A DNA stretch of 7,268 nucleotides from Pseudomonadota bacterium. Its GTDB lineage: Bacteria > Myxococcota > Myxococcia > Myxococcales > Myxococcaceae. The position numbers and the translations under genes are program-made. This document shows, piece by piece, positions 1 through 6,060 of this stretch; positions within the stretch are counted from its first letter, which is position 1; every line of letters begins with the position of its first letter. Where the stretch lies: contig JAFADT010000876.1 in NCBI GenBank assembly GCA_023424585.1, positions 1-7,268 of the forward strand, read 5' to 3'. The notes beneath the pieces are model-generated. The model was not told the DNA's origin. It saw only the letters and a program-made list of their open reading frames with translations, and did not search any database.

Positions 1-831
1 GGCTACGACTCCGTGAACATGGCGCTGCACGGGACGCTGCCCCTGGCGCTGCTGCTCCTCCTGCCGCTGGCGAAGCTGGTGGTGACGTCGCTGTGCGCGG
101 GCTCGGGGGTGCCGGGCGGGCTCTTCACCCCCTCCCTCTTCTTCGGCGCGCTCCTGGGCGGCGCGTTCGGGATGCTGGTGGAGCAGGCGCTCCCGGGCGG
201 CGCGGCGCCCAGCGGGGCCTACGCGCTGCTCGGCATGGGCGCGGTGCTCGCGGGCACCACGCACGCGTCCGTGTCCGCGGTGCTGATGATCTTCGAGATG
301 ACCGGCGACTACGACCTCATCCTCCCGCTGATGCTCACCGCGGTGGTGGCCGCCGTCGTCAGCCGCCGGCTGGAGCCCGAGTCGCTCTACACGTCCGTGC
401 TCGTGAAGCGCGACGTGCGCGTGCCCGCCTCCGTGCCGCACTGGCTGCGCGAGGAGGGGGTGCGCTCGCTCCTGTCTCCGGCCACGCAGCGCGTGCCCCC
501 GGCCGCGTCCTTCGACGAGGTGGTGGTGCTGCTCCTGGAGCAGCCCGCGGGCGCGGACCTGTACGTCACCGACGCGGAGGGGCGCCTGCTGGGCGTCATC
601 ACCCTGGACGCGCTCAAGGGCCACCTGCCGGACCACTCCCTGCTCCAGGCCACCGTGGCCGCGGACGTGATGGACACCGGCGTGCAGCCCATCACCCCGG
701 ACCTGTCGCTGGCGGAGGTGGCCGCGAGGTTCGGCCACACGGAGCTGGAGCGGCTGCCCGTGGTGGACGGGCAGCGGCGCCTGCTGGGTTCGCTGTCCAA
801 GGGCGACCTGCTCAAGCGGGGGCGCTTCTAG
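1..831 (+). CDS. ClC-family chloride channel/antiporter with C-terminal CBS pair (5' end missing)
   Basis: This is the last 276 residues of an inner-membrane ClC anion transporter; the reading frame is open from base 1, so the start lies upstream. Residues 34-55 carry the GSGVPGGLFTP segment followed by a G-A-L-L-G-G helix start, matching the conserved GxFxP anion-filter region of ClC proteins. Residues 99-110 read EMTGDYDLILPL, matching the ClC segment that holds the chloride-coordinating tyrosine (Y104 here). Two CBS domains follow, roughly residues 157-210 and 223-274, and usually act as a cytoplasmic nucleotide-sensing regulatory module. The GREGP motif with the gating glutamate would be upstream, so channel and proton antiporter cannot be told apart. 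The TAG stop touches the ATG of the next gene, suggesting cotranscription. Confidence 0.93.
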   Translation, partial: GYDSVNMALHGTLPLALLLLLPLAKLVVTSLCAGSGVPGGLFTPSLFFGALLGGAFGMLVEQALPGGAAPSGAYALLGMGAVLAGTTHASVSAVLMIFEMTGDYDLILPLMLTAVVAAVVSRRLEPESLYTSVLVKRDVRVPASVPHWLREEGVRSLLSPATQRVPPAASFDEVVVLLLEQPAGADLYVTDAEGRLLGVITLDALKGHLPDHSLLQATVAADVMDTGVQPITPDLSLAEVAARFGHTELERLPVVDGQRRLLGSLSKGDLLKRGRF

Positions 832-1095
832 ATGGAGCTGGAGCCCCGCGCGCGCGCGTGGAGCATCGTCATCATGAGCCTCTTGTGCCTCGTGCTGACG
901 TGGGTGCTGCTGCGCTCGCCGCCGCACCCCGGCCGGCACCGCCCCGAGGCGTCGGAGCCCGCCGGCGAGGAGCCCACCCGGGGCAACCCCTACCGGGGCT
1001 GGCCGCTCTTCCAGGGGTGGCCCGTGCCGCAGCCCCCGGACACGCCCCCGCCCCATGACGGGAAGCCGTCCGACGACGCGCCCCGCCAACGTTGA
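832..1095 (+). CDS. Small single-pass membrane protein with proline-rich tail, function unknown
   Basis: I do not recognise this 87-residue protein. Its ATG follows the ClC stop codon with no gap, so translation is probably coupled; a G-run at 818-822 lies 9 bases upstream as a poor ribosome site. Residues 9-28 form one strongly hydrophobic helix flanked by arginines (R6, R8, R28). The remaining 59 residues are hydrophilic and rich in Pro, Gly, Arg and Glu, with no cysteine pair or recognisable domain. The helix is not followed by a clear signal-peptidase site, so a membrane anchor is more likely than a secretion signal. Position suggests an accessory of the ClC protein, but that is inference from adjacency only. 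Codon use matches the neighbours, which supports it being a real gene despite its size. Confidence 0.7.
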   Translation: MELEPRARAWSIVIMSLLCLVLTWVLLRSPPHPGRHRPEASEPAGEEPTRGNPYRGWPLFQGWPVPQPPDTPPPHDGKPSDDAPRQR

Positions 1096-1181
1096 GGGGC
1101 CGCCAGCACCTCGCACTCCGGGGAGGGCCTGGAGCGGGCAACCGGGCAGGCTCCGCGTGAACTGCTTGCAAGCGCGAGGGC

Positions 1182-1188
1182 GGGGAGG
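1182..1188 (+). promoter_or_regulatory. Ribosome binding site of the tauE-like gene
   Basis: GGGGAGG is a strong anti-16S match but leaves only 3 bases before the ATG at 1192, shorter than the usual 5-9. It still supports 1192 as the start because no other in-frame ATG lies nearby before the first membrane helix. Confidence 0.6.
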
Positions 1189-1191
1189 AAG

Positions 1192-2055
1192 ATGGCCACC
1201 GCCTTGGACGCCACTCCGTTCAACTTCGTCGCCATCGTGCTGTGTGTCTCCGTGGGAGCGGGCCTCCTGGGCTCGCTCCTGGGGCTCGGCGGTGGGCTCA
1301 TCCTCATCCCCGTCCTCACGCTCGTGCTCAAGGTGGACATCCGCTACGCGGTGGGCGCCTCCATCGTGTCCGTCATCGCCACGTCCAGCGGCGCGGCGGC
1401 GGCGTACGTGCGCGACGGCCTGGCCAACATGCGCGTGGCCATGTTCCTGGAGCTGGCCACCGTGGCGGGCGCGGTGTCGGGCGCGATGCTCGCGGGCATG
1501 GTGGGCGGCCGCGCGCTGTACTTCCTCTTCGGCGCGGTGATGGCCTATTCGGCGCTCGCGATGCTGCGCAAGCTGCGCGAGGACGGCGCCCCCCGCGCGG
1601 AGCCCCCGCCGAACGCCTTCGCGGACCGGCTGGGGCTGCACGGCAGCTACTACGACGTGTCCACCGGCGGCGAGGTGTCCTACCGCGTGCACCGGCCGCT
1701 CGTGGGCCTGGGGCTCATGTACGTCGCGGGCACGGTGAGCGGCCTCTTGGGCATCGGCTCCGGCGCGCTGAAGGTGCCGGCCATGGACCTGGCGATGGGG
1801 CTGCCCATCAAGGTCTCCACCGCCACCAGCAACTTCATGATCGGCGTCACGGCGGCGGCCAGCGCGGGCATCTACTTCGCGCGCGGGGACATCGACCCGT
1901 TCATCGCCGGCCCCGTCTGCGTGGGCGTCACGCTGGGCGCCTTCATGGGCTCGCGCTTCCTCACCAAGCTCAAGAGCGGCTCGCTGCGCATGCTCTTCGT
2001 GGCCGTGCTGCTGTGGGTGTCATACGAGATGCTGTCCAAGGGGATCCACGGATGA
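1192..2055 (+). CDS. TauE/SafE-family membrane exporter
   Basis: This 287-residue polytopic inner-membrane protein belongs to the TauE/SafE family, proposed to export sulfite, sulfoacetate or related organosulfur anions. The family is built from two homologous halves, each opening with a glycine-rich turn and a proline. Here these are LLGLGGGLILIP at residues 29-40 and LLGIGSGALKVP at 185-196. Further hydrophobic stretches follow each motif. The halves are joined by a polar loop (about 117-165) containing a GSYYD segment, which I associate with the subgroup paired with DUF1634 proteins. Length is normal for the family. Its TGA overlaps the ATG of the next gene by four bases, indicating an operon and probably a shared function. 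The substrate cannot be read from sequence; no sulfur-metabolism gene is adjacent. Confidence 0.9.
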   Translation: MATALDATPFNFVAIVLCVSVGAGLLGSLLGLGGGLILIPVLTLVLKVDIRYAVGASIVSVIATSSGAAAAYVRDGLANMRVAMFLELATVAGAVSGAMLAGMVGGRALYFLFGAVMAYSALAMLRKLREDGAPRAEPPPNAFADRLGLHGSYYDVSTGGEVSYRVHRPLVGLGLMYVAGTVSGLLGIGSGALKVPAMDLAMGLPIKVSTATSNFMIGVTAAASAGIYFARGDIDPFIAGPVCVGVTLGAFMGSRFLTKLKSGSLRMLFVAVLLWVSYEMLSKGIHG

Positions 2056-2501
2056 CCGAGCCCGCTGAACCTCCGTCGCCTCGGGAGGCGGCGGCCACCA
2101 CCGCCGTCGCGCAGGAGGAGGTGGCCCCCCTCACGCCGGAGCTGCTCATCAGCCAGCTGTTGCGCGGCGGCGTGCTGCTCAGCCTGTCGCTCGTCGCCTG
2201 CGGCATGGTGATGACCTTCTTCCGCCACCCGGACTACTTCTCGTCGCGGGACGCGCTCCAGCGCCTCACCGACCCGGACGCCGCGCCGCACCGGCTGACG
2301 GATGTCTTCGAGGGCGTCATGGCCGTGCGCGGCCAGTCCTTCGTGATGGCGGGGCTCCTGGTGATGATCACCGTGCCCGTGCTGCGCGTGGCCCTGTCCC
2401 TGGGCATCTTCCGCGCCCAGAAGGACCGCACCTTCGCCGCCATCACCACGTGCGTGCTCGGGCTGCTGCTGCTCGCCTTCCTGCTGGGCGGCGTCGAGTA
2501 G
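2052..2501 (+). CDS. DUF1634-type three-helix membrane protein
   Basis: This 149-residue protein starts at the ATG overlapping the tauE-like stop (ATGA), with an AAGGGGA ribosome site at 2038-2044 spaced 7 bases. The frame is open far upstream, but that part is a shadow of the tauE-like gene. The first 35 residues are polar and Ala/Pro/Glu-rich. Hydrophobic helices lie at about 39-57, 97-119 and 129-147. A polar segment at 58-94 joins the first two, and a TVPVLRV stretch lies in helix 2. This layout and the location immediately after a TauE/SafE gene match DUF1634 proteins, whose function is unknown. It may be a subunit or stabiliser of the exporter, inferred only from overlap and from known co-occurrence. 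Confidence 0.82.
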   Translation: MTEPAEPPSPREAAATTAVAQEEVAPLTPELLISQLLRGGVLLSLSLVACGMVMTFFRHPDYFSSRDALQRLTDPDAAPHRLTDVFEGVMAVRGQSFVMAGLLVMITVPVLRVALSLGIFRAQKDRTFAAITTCVLGLLLLAFLLGGVE

Positions 2502-2524
2502 TCCACACCGCAGTCCACCGGTTC

Positions 2525-2556
2525 GTCACATCCACGCGGCCTGGAAACGCCATACA
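2525..2556 (+). promoter_or_regulatory. Candidate sixA promoter with GTCAC box and -10-like hexamer
   Basis: CGTCACA (GTCAC at 2525-2529) is followed 21 bases later by CATACA (2551-2556), which resembles a -10 element. The ATG at 2567 begins 10 bases after that hexamer, about where transcription would start, so the mRNA could be leaderless. The same GTCAC-to-ATG distance (42) recurs at other genes in this window. No experimental support; the hexamer match is weak. Confidence 0.35.
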
Positions 2557-2566
2557 ACGCGCGCCC

Positions 2567-3046
2567 ATGGCCGAACGCGATCTCCCCCTCCTCCTCGTGC
2601 GCCACGCCGTGGCCGAGGACTCCAACGCCCTGGGCGACGAGGCCCGCGCCCTCACGCCCCAGGGCCGCGCCGCCTTCCGTCAGCACGCGAAGAAGCTCGC
2701 GCGCCTCACGCCGCTCATGGGCATCATCACCAGCCCCCTGGTGCGCGCGGTGCAGACCGCGGAGCTGCTCGCGGACGCGCTCGGCCTGTCCCACGTGGAG
2801 GTCCACCCCGCGCTCGTCCCCATGAAGGGCGCGGCCCGCAACGTGCTCAAGCTGGGGCGGGACGTGGGCCCCGGCTGGGCGCTGGTGGGACACAACCCCT
2901 CCCTGGAGCGCGCCGCCGCGCTCGCGCTGGGCCAGCCCCTGCCGGACAAGCTGCGCAAGGGCTGCGCGGTCGCCCTGCGGGCCGACGGCCGCGGGTTCTC
3001 CCTGCAGTGGATGGCGGCGCCGGGGCGCTCCCTGCGACGCCCGTGA
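2567..3046 (+). CDS. sixA: SixA-type phosphohistidine phosphatase
   Basis: This 159-residue cytoplasmic protein is a histidine-phosphatase (phosphoglycerate-mutase-like) enzyme. The catalytic RHA motif is at R12-H13, the histidine that takes up the phosphate. A second arginine lies in SPLVRAVQTAE (R60), and the second active-site histidine is in VGHNPS (H109). Length and motif spacing match E. coli SixA, which removes phosphate from a histidine-phosphotransfer domain (ArcB) and was later tied to the nitrogen phosphotransferase system. The ATG at 2567 is chosen because the family's first strand (LPLLLVRHA) starts right after it; there is no Shine-Dalgarno sequence upstream. The gene sits 89 bases before a PhoB-like regulator, so a role in dampening a phosphorelay is plausible but inferred. 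A small-molecule phosphatase of the same fold is an alternative. Confidence 0.88.
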   Translation: MAERDLPLLLVRHAVAEDSNALGDEARALTPQGRAAFRQHAKKLARLTPLMGIITSPLVRAVQTAELLADALGLSHVEVHPALVPMKGAARNVLKLGRDVGPGWALVGHNPSLERAAALALGQPLPDKLRKGCAVALRADGRGFSLQWMAAPGRSLRRP

Positions 3047-3068
3047 GCCACCCACACGGGCGCGGCGG

Positions 3069-3099
3069 ACGTGACGCACTTGTTGCCAGCGCGTCACGT
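3069..3099 (+). promoter_or_regulatory. Perfect 9-base inverted repeat upstream of the phoB-like gene
   Basis: ACGTGACGC (3069-3077) and GCGTCACGT (3091-3099) are exact reverse complements separated by 13 bases, so arm centres are 22 bases apart, two helical turns. This spacing suits a dimeric DNA-binding protein such as the adjacent response regulator (autoregulation). It could instead form a 9-base-pair RNA stem ending sixA transcription, but there is no T-run after it. The right arm contains the GTCAC box that begins 43 bases before the phoB-like ATG. Confidence 0.5.
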
Positions 3100-3135
3100 G
3101 GGCGCGAAGCGGTGCGCGCACAGTACGTGCCCGCC

Positions 3136-3825
3136 ATGTCCCACGTACTCATCGTCGACGACGAGCGCGACCTCGCCGAGCTCATCGACTTCAACCTGCG
3201 CGGCGCGGGCTTCACCACCCACGTGGCCTTCACCGGGGAGGCGGCGCTCGCCGCCGCTCGCGAGCAGTCCCCGGACGTGGTGCTGCTGGACCTGATGCTG
3301 CCGGACCTGTCCGGCATCGAGGTCTGCCGCCACCTGCGCGCCAACCCCCGCCTGCGCGACGTGCTCATCGTCATGCTCACCGCCAAGAGCGAGGAGGCGG
3401 ACCGCATCCGGGGCTTCGAGGTCGGCGCGGACGACTACGTCGTCAAGCCCTTCTCCGTCCGCGAGCTGGTGCTCCGGCTCAAGGCCATCCTCCGGCGCAC
3501 CTCCGCGCCCCAGGAGGGCGCGCCGCCCCTGGCGCTGGGCCCCCTGCGCCTGGACGTCACCCAGCACCGCTTCTTCGTCGAGGACAAGGAGACGCCCCTC
3601 ACCGCGCTGGAGTTCCGCCTGCTGGAGTTCCTCATGGCCCGGCTGGGCCGGGTGCAGACGCGCGAGCAGCTCCTGGAGCAGGTCTGGGGCCTGTCCAGCG
3701 CCCTGGAGACCCGCACCATCGACACCCACGTGATGCGCCTGCGCGACAAGCTGGGCCCCGCGCGCTCCCTCCTGGAGACGGTGCGCGGTGTGGGCTACCG
3801 CATCGTGGACCCGGCCGCGGGGTAG
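3136..3825 (+). CDS. phoB: PhoB/OmpR-family response regulator
   Basis: This 229-residue cytoplasmic transcription factor has a receiver domain (about 1-120) and a winged-helix DNA-binding domain (about 130-226). The receiver has all key residues: acidic pair D8-D9, phosphoacceptor D52 in LLDLMLPD, T82, Y101 and K104 followed by P105. The effector domain has the PhoB-type recognition helix around 193-206 (RTIDTHVMRLRDKL) and the wing VRGVGYR at 216-222. The ATG at 3136 begins MSHVLIVDDE, the normal start for the family; the frame is open further upstream without family similarity and no ribosome site precedes the ATG. Assignment to phosphate control rests on the porin and pst genes that follow; OmpR-family members look alike, so the symbol is provisional. 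No PhoR-type kinase gene is adjacent. The inverted repeat at 3069-3099 suggests autoregulation. Confidence 0.88.
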   Translation: MSHVLIVDDERDLAELIDFNLRGAGFTTHVAFTGEAALAAAREQSPDVVLLDLMLPDLSGIEVCRHLRANPRLRDVLIVMLTAKSEEADRIRGFEVGADDYVVKPFSVRELVLRLKAILRRTSAPQEGAPPLALGPLRLDVTQHRFFVEDKETPLTALEFRLLEFLMARLGRVQTREQLLEQVWGLSSALETRTIDTHVMRLRDKLGPARSLLETVRGVGYRIVDPAAG

Positions 3826-3850
3826 GTCCGGAGGCGCTTCCGTTGCCCAT

Positions 3851-3900
3851 TTGTCACGCGAGGGCCGTCAAACGGCCACATCCGACCCATAGATCGTCAC
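3851..3900 (+). promoter_or_regulatory. Candidate regulatory region of the porin gene with two GTCACGCG boxes
   Basis: TTGTCACGCG (3851-3860) and TCGTCACGCG (3894-3903) share eight consecutive bases, GTCACGCG, 43 bases apart in the 112-base gap between the phoB-like gene and the porin gene. The second GTCAC begins at 3896, 42 bases before the porin ATG. A CATAGA (3888-3893) lies between them and could be a -10 hexamer giving a leader of about 37 bases. Which box, if either, works as the activator site cannot be told by eye. Confidence 0.4.
3863..3877 (+). other. Short perfect hairpin after the phoB-like gene
   Basis: GGCCGT, loop CAA, ACGGCC form a perfect 6-base-pair stem with a 3-base loop, 38 bases after the phoB-like stop codon. 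It could end phoB transcription, but no T-run follows, so it is not a typical intrinsic terminator. It also lies between the two GTCACGCG boxes and may be a binding site instead. Confidence 0.35.
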
Positions 3901-3924
3901 GCGTTCTCGACACCCCCGAGACGC
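3901..3924 (+). other. Possible stem-loop in the porin mRNA leader
   Basis: GCG-T-TCTCG (3901-3909) can pair with CGAGACGC (3917-3924) to make 8 base pairs with one bulged T and a 7-base loop. It ends 13 bases before the porin ATG, in a leader without a Shine-Dalgarno sequence. It would matter only if transcription starts upstream of 3901. Chance stems are frequent in DNA this GC-rich. Confidence 0.3.
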
Positions 3925-3937
3925 CCGCCGACCTTCT

Positions 3938-5218
3938 ATGCGCCCATTCCTCGTTGCCCTCACCCTGTTGAGCTCCAGCGCCGCCATGGCCCAGGCTGCC
4001 CCCTCCCAGGAAGCGCTCCCCACCCCGCCGGCCTCCGAGCCGCGCGAGGCCGTGGAGCCCTCCGCCGCGGAGGCCCAGGCGCCCGCCGGAGCGCCTCCCC
4101 CGCGCGCCAACGCGCCCACCGTCCCGGAGCTGTCGCCCTCCATCGACGAGCGGCTGACGGCGGACGAGCACCGCGTGGAGGCGCTGGAGGAGCAGAGCAC
4201 GGAGACGAAGAGCGACCTGTCCGCGCTCAAGAAGCTGCGCTTCTCCGGCTACATCCAGGGCCGCTACCAGTACCAGCAGGACCTGGATGCCAGCGGCGCG
4301 GGCGGCTCCAGCCGCTTCGGCATCCGCCGGGGTCGCCTCAAGGCCACGTACACCGGCGACGTCGCCCAGCTCATGCTGCAGATCGACGCGGTGCCCGCGG
4401 GCGTGACGCTCAAGGACGCGGAGGCCACCCTCTTCGTCCCCGGCACGAAGCAGCAGCTGTCCGTCACCCTGGGCCAGATGAAGTGGCCCTTCGGCTACGA
4501 GGGCCCCCAGTCCTCCAGCGACCGCGAGTTCCCCGAGCGCAGCCGCGTGGTGCGCAACCTGCTCCCCAGCGAGCGCGACCGCGGCGCGAAGGTGAACGGC
4601 CGCTACAAGTTCCTGCGGCTCGCGGTGGGCGTCTTCGACGGCAACGGCACCGACAGCGGCACCACCCAGGACAACGACAAGGAGAAGGACGTCGTCGGCC
4701 ACCTGGGCTTCGACCTGAAGTGGCTCGCCGGCGGCATCTCCGGCTGGTACGGCCACGACCTGGGCCGGCTGCCCACGGACCCCTTCCGCCGCGCGTACGA
4801 GCGGACCCGCGTCGGCGCGGACCTCCAGGCCTACTTCGACGTGGTGCCCCTGGGCGGCACCTCCATCAAGGGCGAGTTCATCGCGGGCCGCACCTACGGC
4901 GCCGCCAACAACGCCACCCACCTGGATGTGCCCGCGCACGGCTGGTACCTGCTGCTCGTGCAGAACATCGGGCTGAACGACGCGGTGGGCGTGCGCTACG
5001 ACGCCTTCGACCCGCACAACGGCCAGGCGGACGCCGCCGCCGGAGAGGTGCCGGGCGCGGACAACACCGTGGAGACGGTGGGCGTCGTCGTCCAGCACCA
5101 CTTCGGGGAGAACCTGAAGCTCTCCGCCAGCTACGAGCTCCCCATGACGCACGCCGTGGCCCAGGCCTTGGACCCGCACGACAACCTGTTCACCCTGCAG
5201 ATGCAGGCCCGTTTCTAG
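3938..5218 (+). CDS. Outer-membrane porin, phosphate-selective OprP/OprO type, with coiled-coil N-terminus
   Basis: This 426-residue exported protein appears to be a beta-barrel porin for passive entry of phosphate or other anions. Residues 1-18 form a short signal peptide ending AMA before QA. Residues 21-66 are an Ala/Pro/Glu-rich linker, and 69-98 a charged heptad-like stretch that probably forms a coiled coil, perhaps for trimerisation. The barrel starts near residue 101 (LRFSGYIQGRYQY), a typical first strand of this porin family. Alternating hydrophobic/polar strands follow, including a GQMKWPFGYE segment near 180. The protein ends in phenylalanine (QMQARF), as outer-membrane barrel signals do. 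Thirteen bases separate its stop from pstS, so the two are surely cotranscribed, which supports phosphate as substrate. Polyphosphate or general anion specificity remains possible. No ribosome site precedes the ATG at 3938, but the signal peptide fixes the start. Confidence 0.85.
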   Translation: MRPFLVALTLLSSSAAMAQAAPSQEALPTPPASEPREAVEPSAAEAQAPAGAPPPRANAPTVPELSPSIDERLTADEHRVEALEEQSTETKSDLSALKKLRFSGYIQGRYQYQQDLDASGAGGSSRFGIRRGRLKATYTGDVAQLMLQIDAVPAGVTLKDAEATLFVPGTKQQLSVTLGQMKWPFGYEGPQSSSDREFPERSRVVRNLLPSERDRGAKVNGRYKFLRLAVGVFDGNGTDSGTTQDNDKEKDVVGHLGFDLKWLAGGISGWYGHDLGRLPTDPFRRAYERTRVGADLQAYFDVVPLGGTSIKGEFIAGRTYGAANNATHLDVPAHGWYLLLVQNIGLNDAVGVRYDAFDPHNGQADAAAGEVPGADNTVETVGVVVQHHFGENLKLSASYELPMTHAVAQALDPHDNLFTLQMQARF

Positions 5219-5223
5219 AGGAG
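5217..5223 (+). promoter_or_regulatory. Ribosome binding site of pstS
   Basis: AGAGGAG lies 8 bases before the pstS ATG and overlaps the porin stop codon, the best-placed ribosome site in the window. GAGG (5218-5221) can pair with CCTC (5227-5230) across a 5-base loop, which might slightly mask it; four pairs are probably too few to matter. Its last base also begins a GTCAC (5223-5227). Confidence 0.7.
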
Positions 5224-5231
5224 TCACCTCC

Positions 5232-6056
5232 ATGAAGAAGACACTGCTTTCCAGCCTCGTCGCCTTCGGGCTCGCCGTCCTCCCGCTCACCGCCCGGGCA
5301 GGCACGGTGACCGTGAAGGGCTCGGACACCATGGTCATCCTCGTCCAGCGCTGGGCCGAGGCGTTCATGAAGAAGAACCCCGCCACGAAGATCCAGGTGA
5401 CGGGCGGCGGCTCCGGCACGGGCCTGGCGGCCCTGCAGAACGGCACCACGGACATCGCCATGTCCAGCCGCGAAATCAAGGAGGCGGAGGAGGAGAAGCT
5501 CCGCGCCCGCTACAACACCCCGCCCACCGCCGTGTCCGTGGCCAGGGACGGCGTCACCTTCTACGTCAACGAGTCCAACAAGGTGGACGCGCTCACGGTG
5601 GAGCAGCTCAAGGACATCTACCTGGGCGACACCACGTCCTGGAAGGCCGTGGGCGGCGCGGACGCCCCCATCGTCCTGTACTCGCGGGAGAACTCCTCCG
5701 GCACCTACGTGTTCGTGAAGGACACGGTGCTGGGCGGGGACGACTTCGCGGCCGCCGCGCAGACGCTCCCGGGCACCGCCGCCGTCGTCAACGCGGTGTC
5801 CAAGGAGAAGAACGGCATCGGCTACGGGGGCGCCGCGTACGCCAAGGGCATCAAGGAGCTGAAGGTGAAGAAGGGCAGCGACGCCTTCGCCCCCACCGCG
5901 GAGAACGTGAAGAGCGGCAAGTACCCGCTGTCGCGCGACCTCTTCTTCTACCTGCGCAACAAGCCCTCCGGCGAGGCGAAGGCCTTCATCGACTTCGCGC
6001 TGTCCGCGGAGGGTCAGGCCATCGTCACCCAGGTCGGCTACTTCCCTGTGAAGTAG
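5232..6056 (+). CDS. pstS: Periplasmic phosphate-binding protein PstS
   Basis: This 274-residue protein captures inorganic phosphate in the periplasm and delivers it to PstC/PstA. Residues 1-23 are a signal peptide (KK start, hydrophobic core, ARA before G24); there is no lipobox cysteine, so the protein should be soluble. Phosphate-contacting segments of the family are visible: KGSDTM at 29-34, GGGSGTG at 58-64, D74 with SSR at 78-80, and SRENSSGT at 151-158. It belongs to the shorter PstS type rather than the longer E. coli form. A strong ribosome site (5217-5223) fixes the start. It lies between the porin gene (13 bases) and pstC, in an evident phosphate-uptake operon. Such operons are normally induced by phosphate starvation through PhoB. 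Confidence 0.95.
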   Translation: MKKTLLSSLVAFGLAVLPLTARAGTVTVKGSDTMVILVQRWAEAFMKKNPATKIQVTGGGSGTGLAALQNGTTDIAMSSREIKEAEEEKLRARYNTPPTAVSVARDGVTFYVNESNKVDALTVEQLKDIYLGDTTSWKAVGGADAPIVLYSRENSSGTYVFVKDTVLGGDDFAAAAQTLPGTAAVVNAVSKEKNGIGYGGAAYAKGIKELKVKKGSDAFAPTAENVKSGKYPLSRDLFFYLRNKPSGEAKAFIDFALSAEGQAIVTQVGYFPVK

Positions 6057-6060
6057 TCGC

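Noticed and set aside
1131..1154. GGAGC ... GCTCC inverted repeat before tauE, considered as a terminator for the ClC unit
   Set aside because: Only 5 base pairs with a 14-base loop and no T-run. An overlapping GCCTG/CAGGC pairing competes with it, as expected by chance in GC-rich DNA.
2234..3121. A 295-codon minus-strand open frame across DUF1634 and sixA
   Set aside because: It crosses two supported genes and their gap, is dominated by Arg, Ala, Gly and His, and shows no motif; a compositional shadow.
3829..3842. CGGAGGCGCTTCCG near-palindrome just after the phoB-like stop, considered as an intrinsic terminator
   Set aside because: The stem is about 5 base pairs including a G-T pair, and what follows is not a T-run.
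5218..5230. GAGG/CCTC pairing over the pstS ribosome site as a translational switch
   Set aside because: Four base pairs with a 5-base loop are too weak to argue for control.
3854..5479. A 541-codon open frame on the minus strand opposite the porin and the start of pstS
   Set aside because: It is a mirror of the GC-rich codon bias of the plus-strand genes. The porin and pstS have clear domains and signal peptides, while the minus-strand product is low-complexity in Val/Gly/Ala/Arg/His with no recognisable domain.
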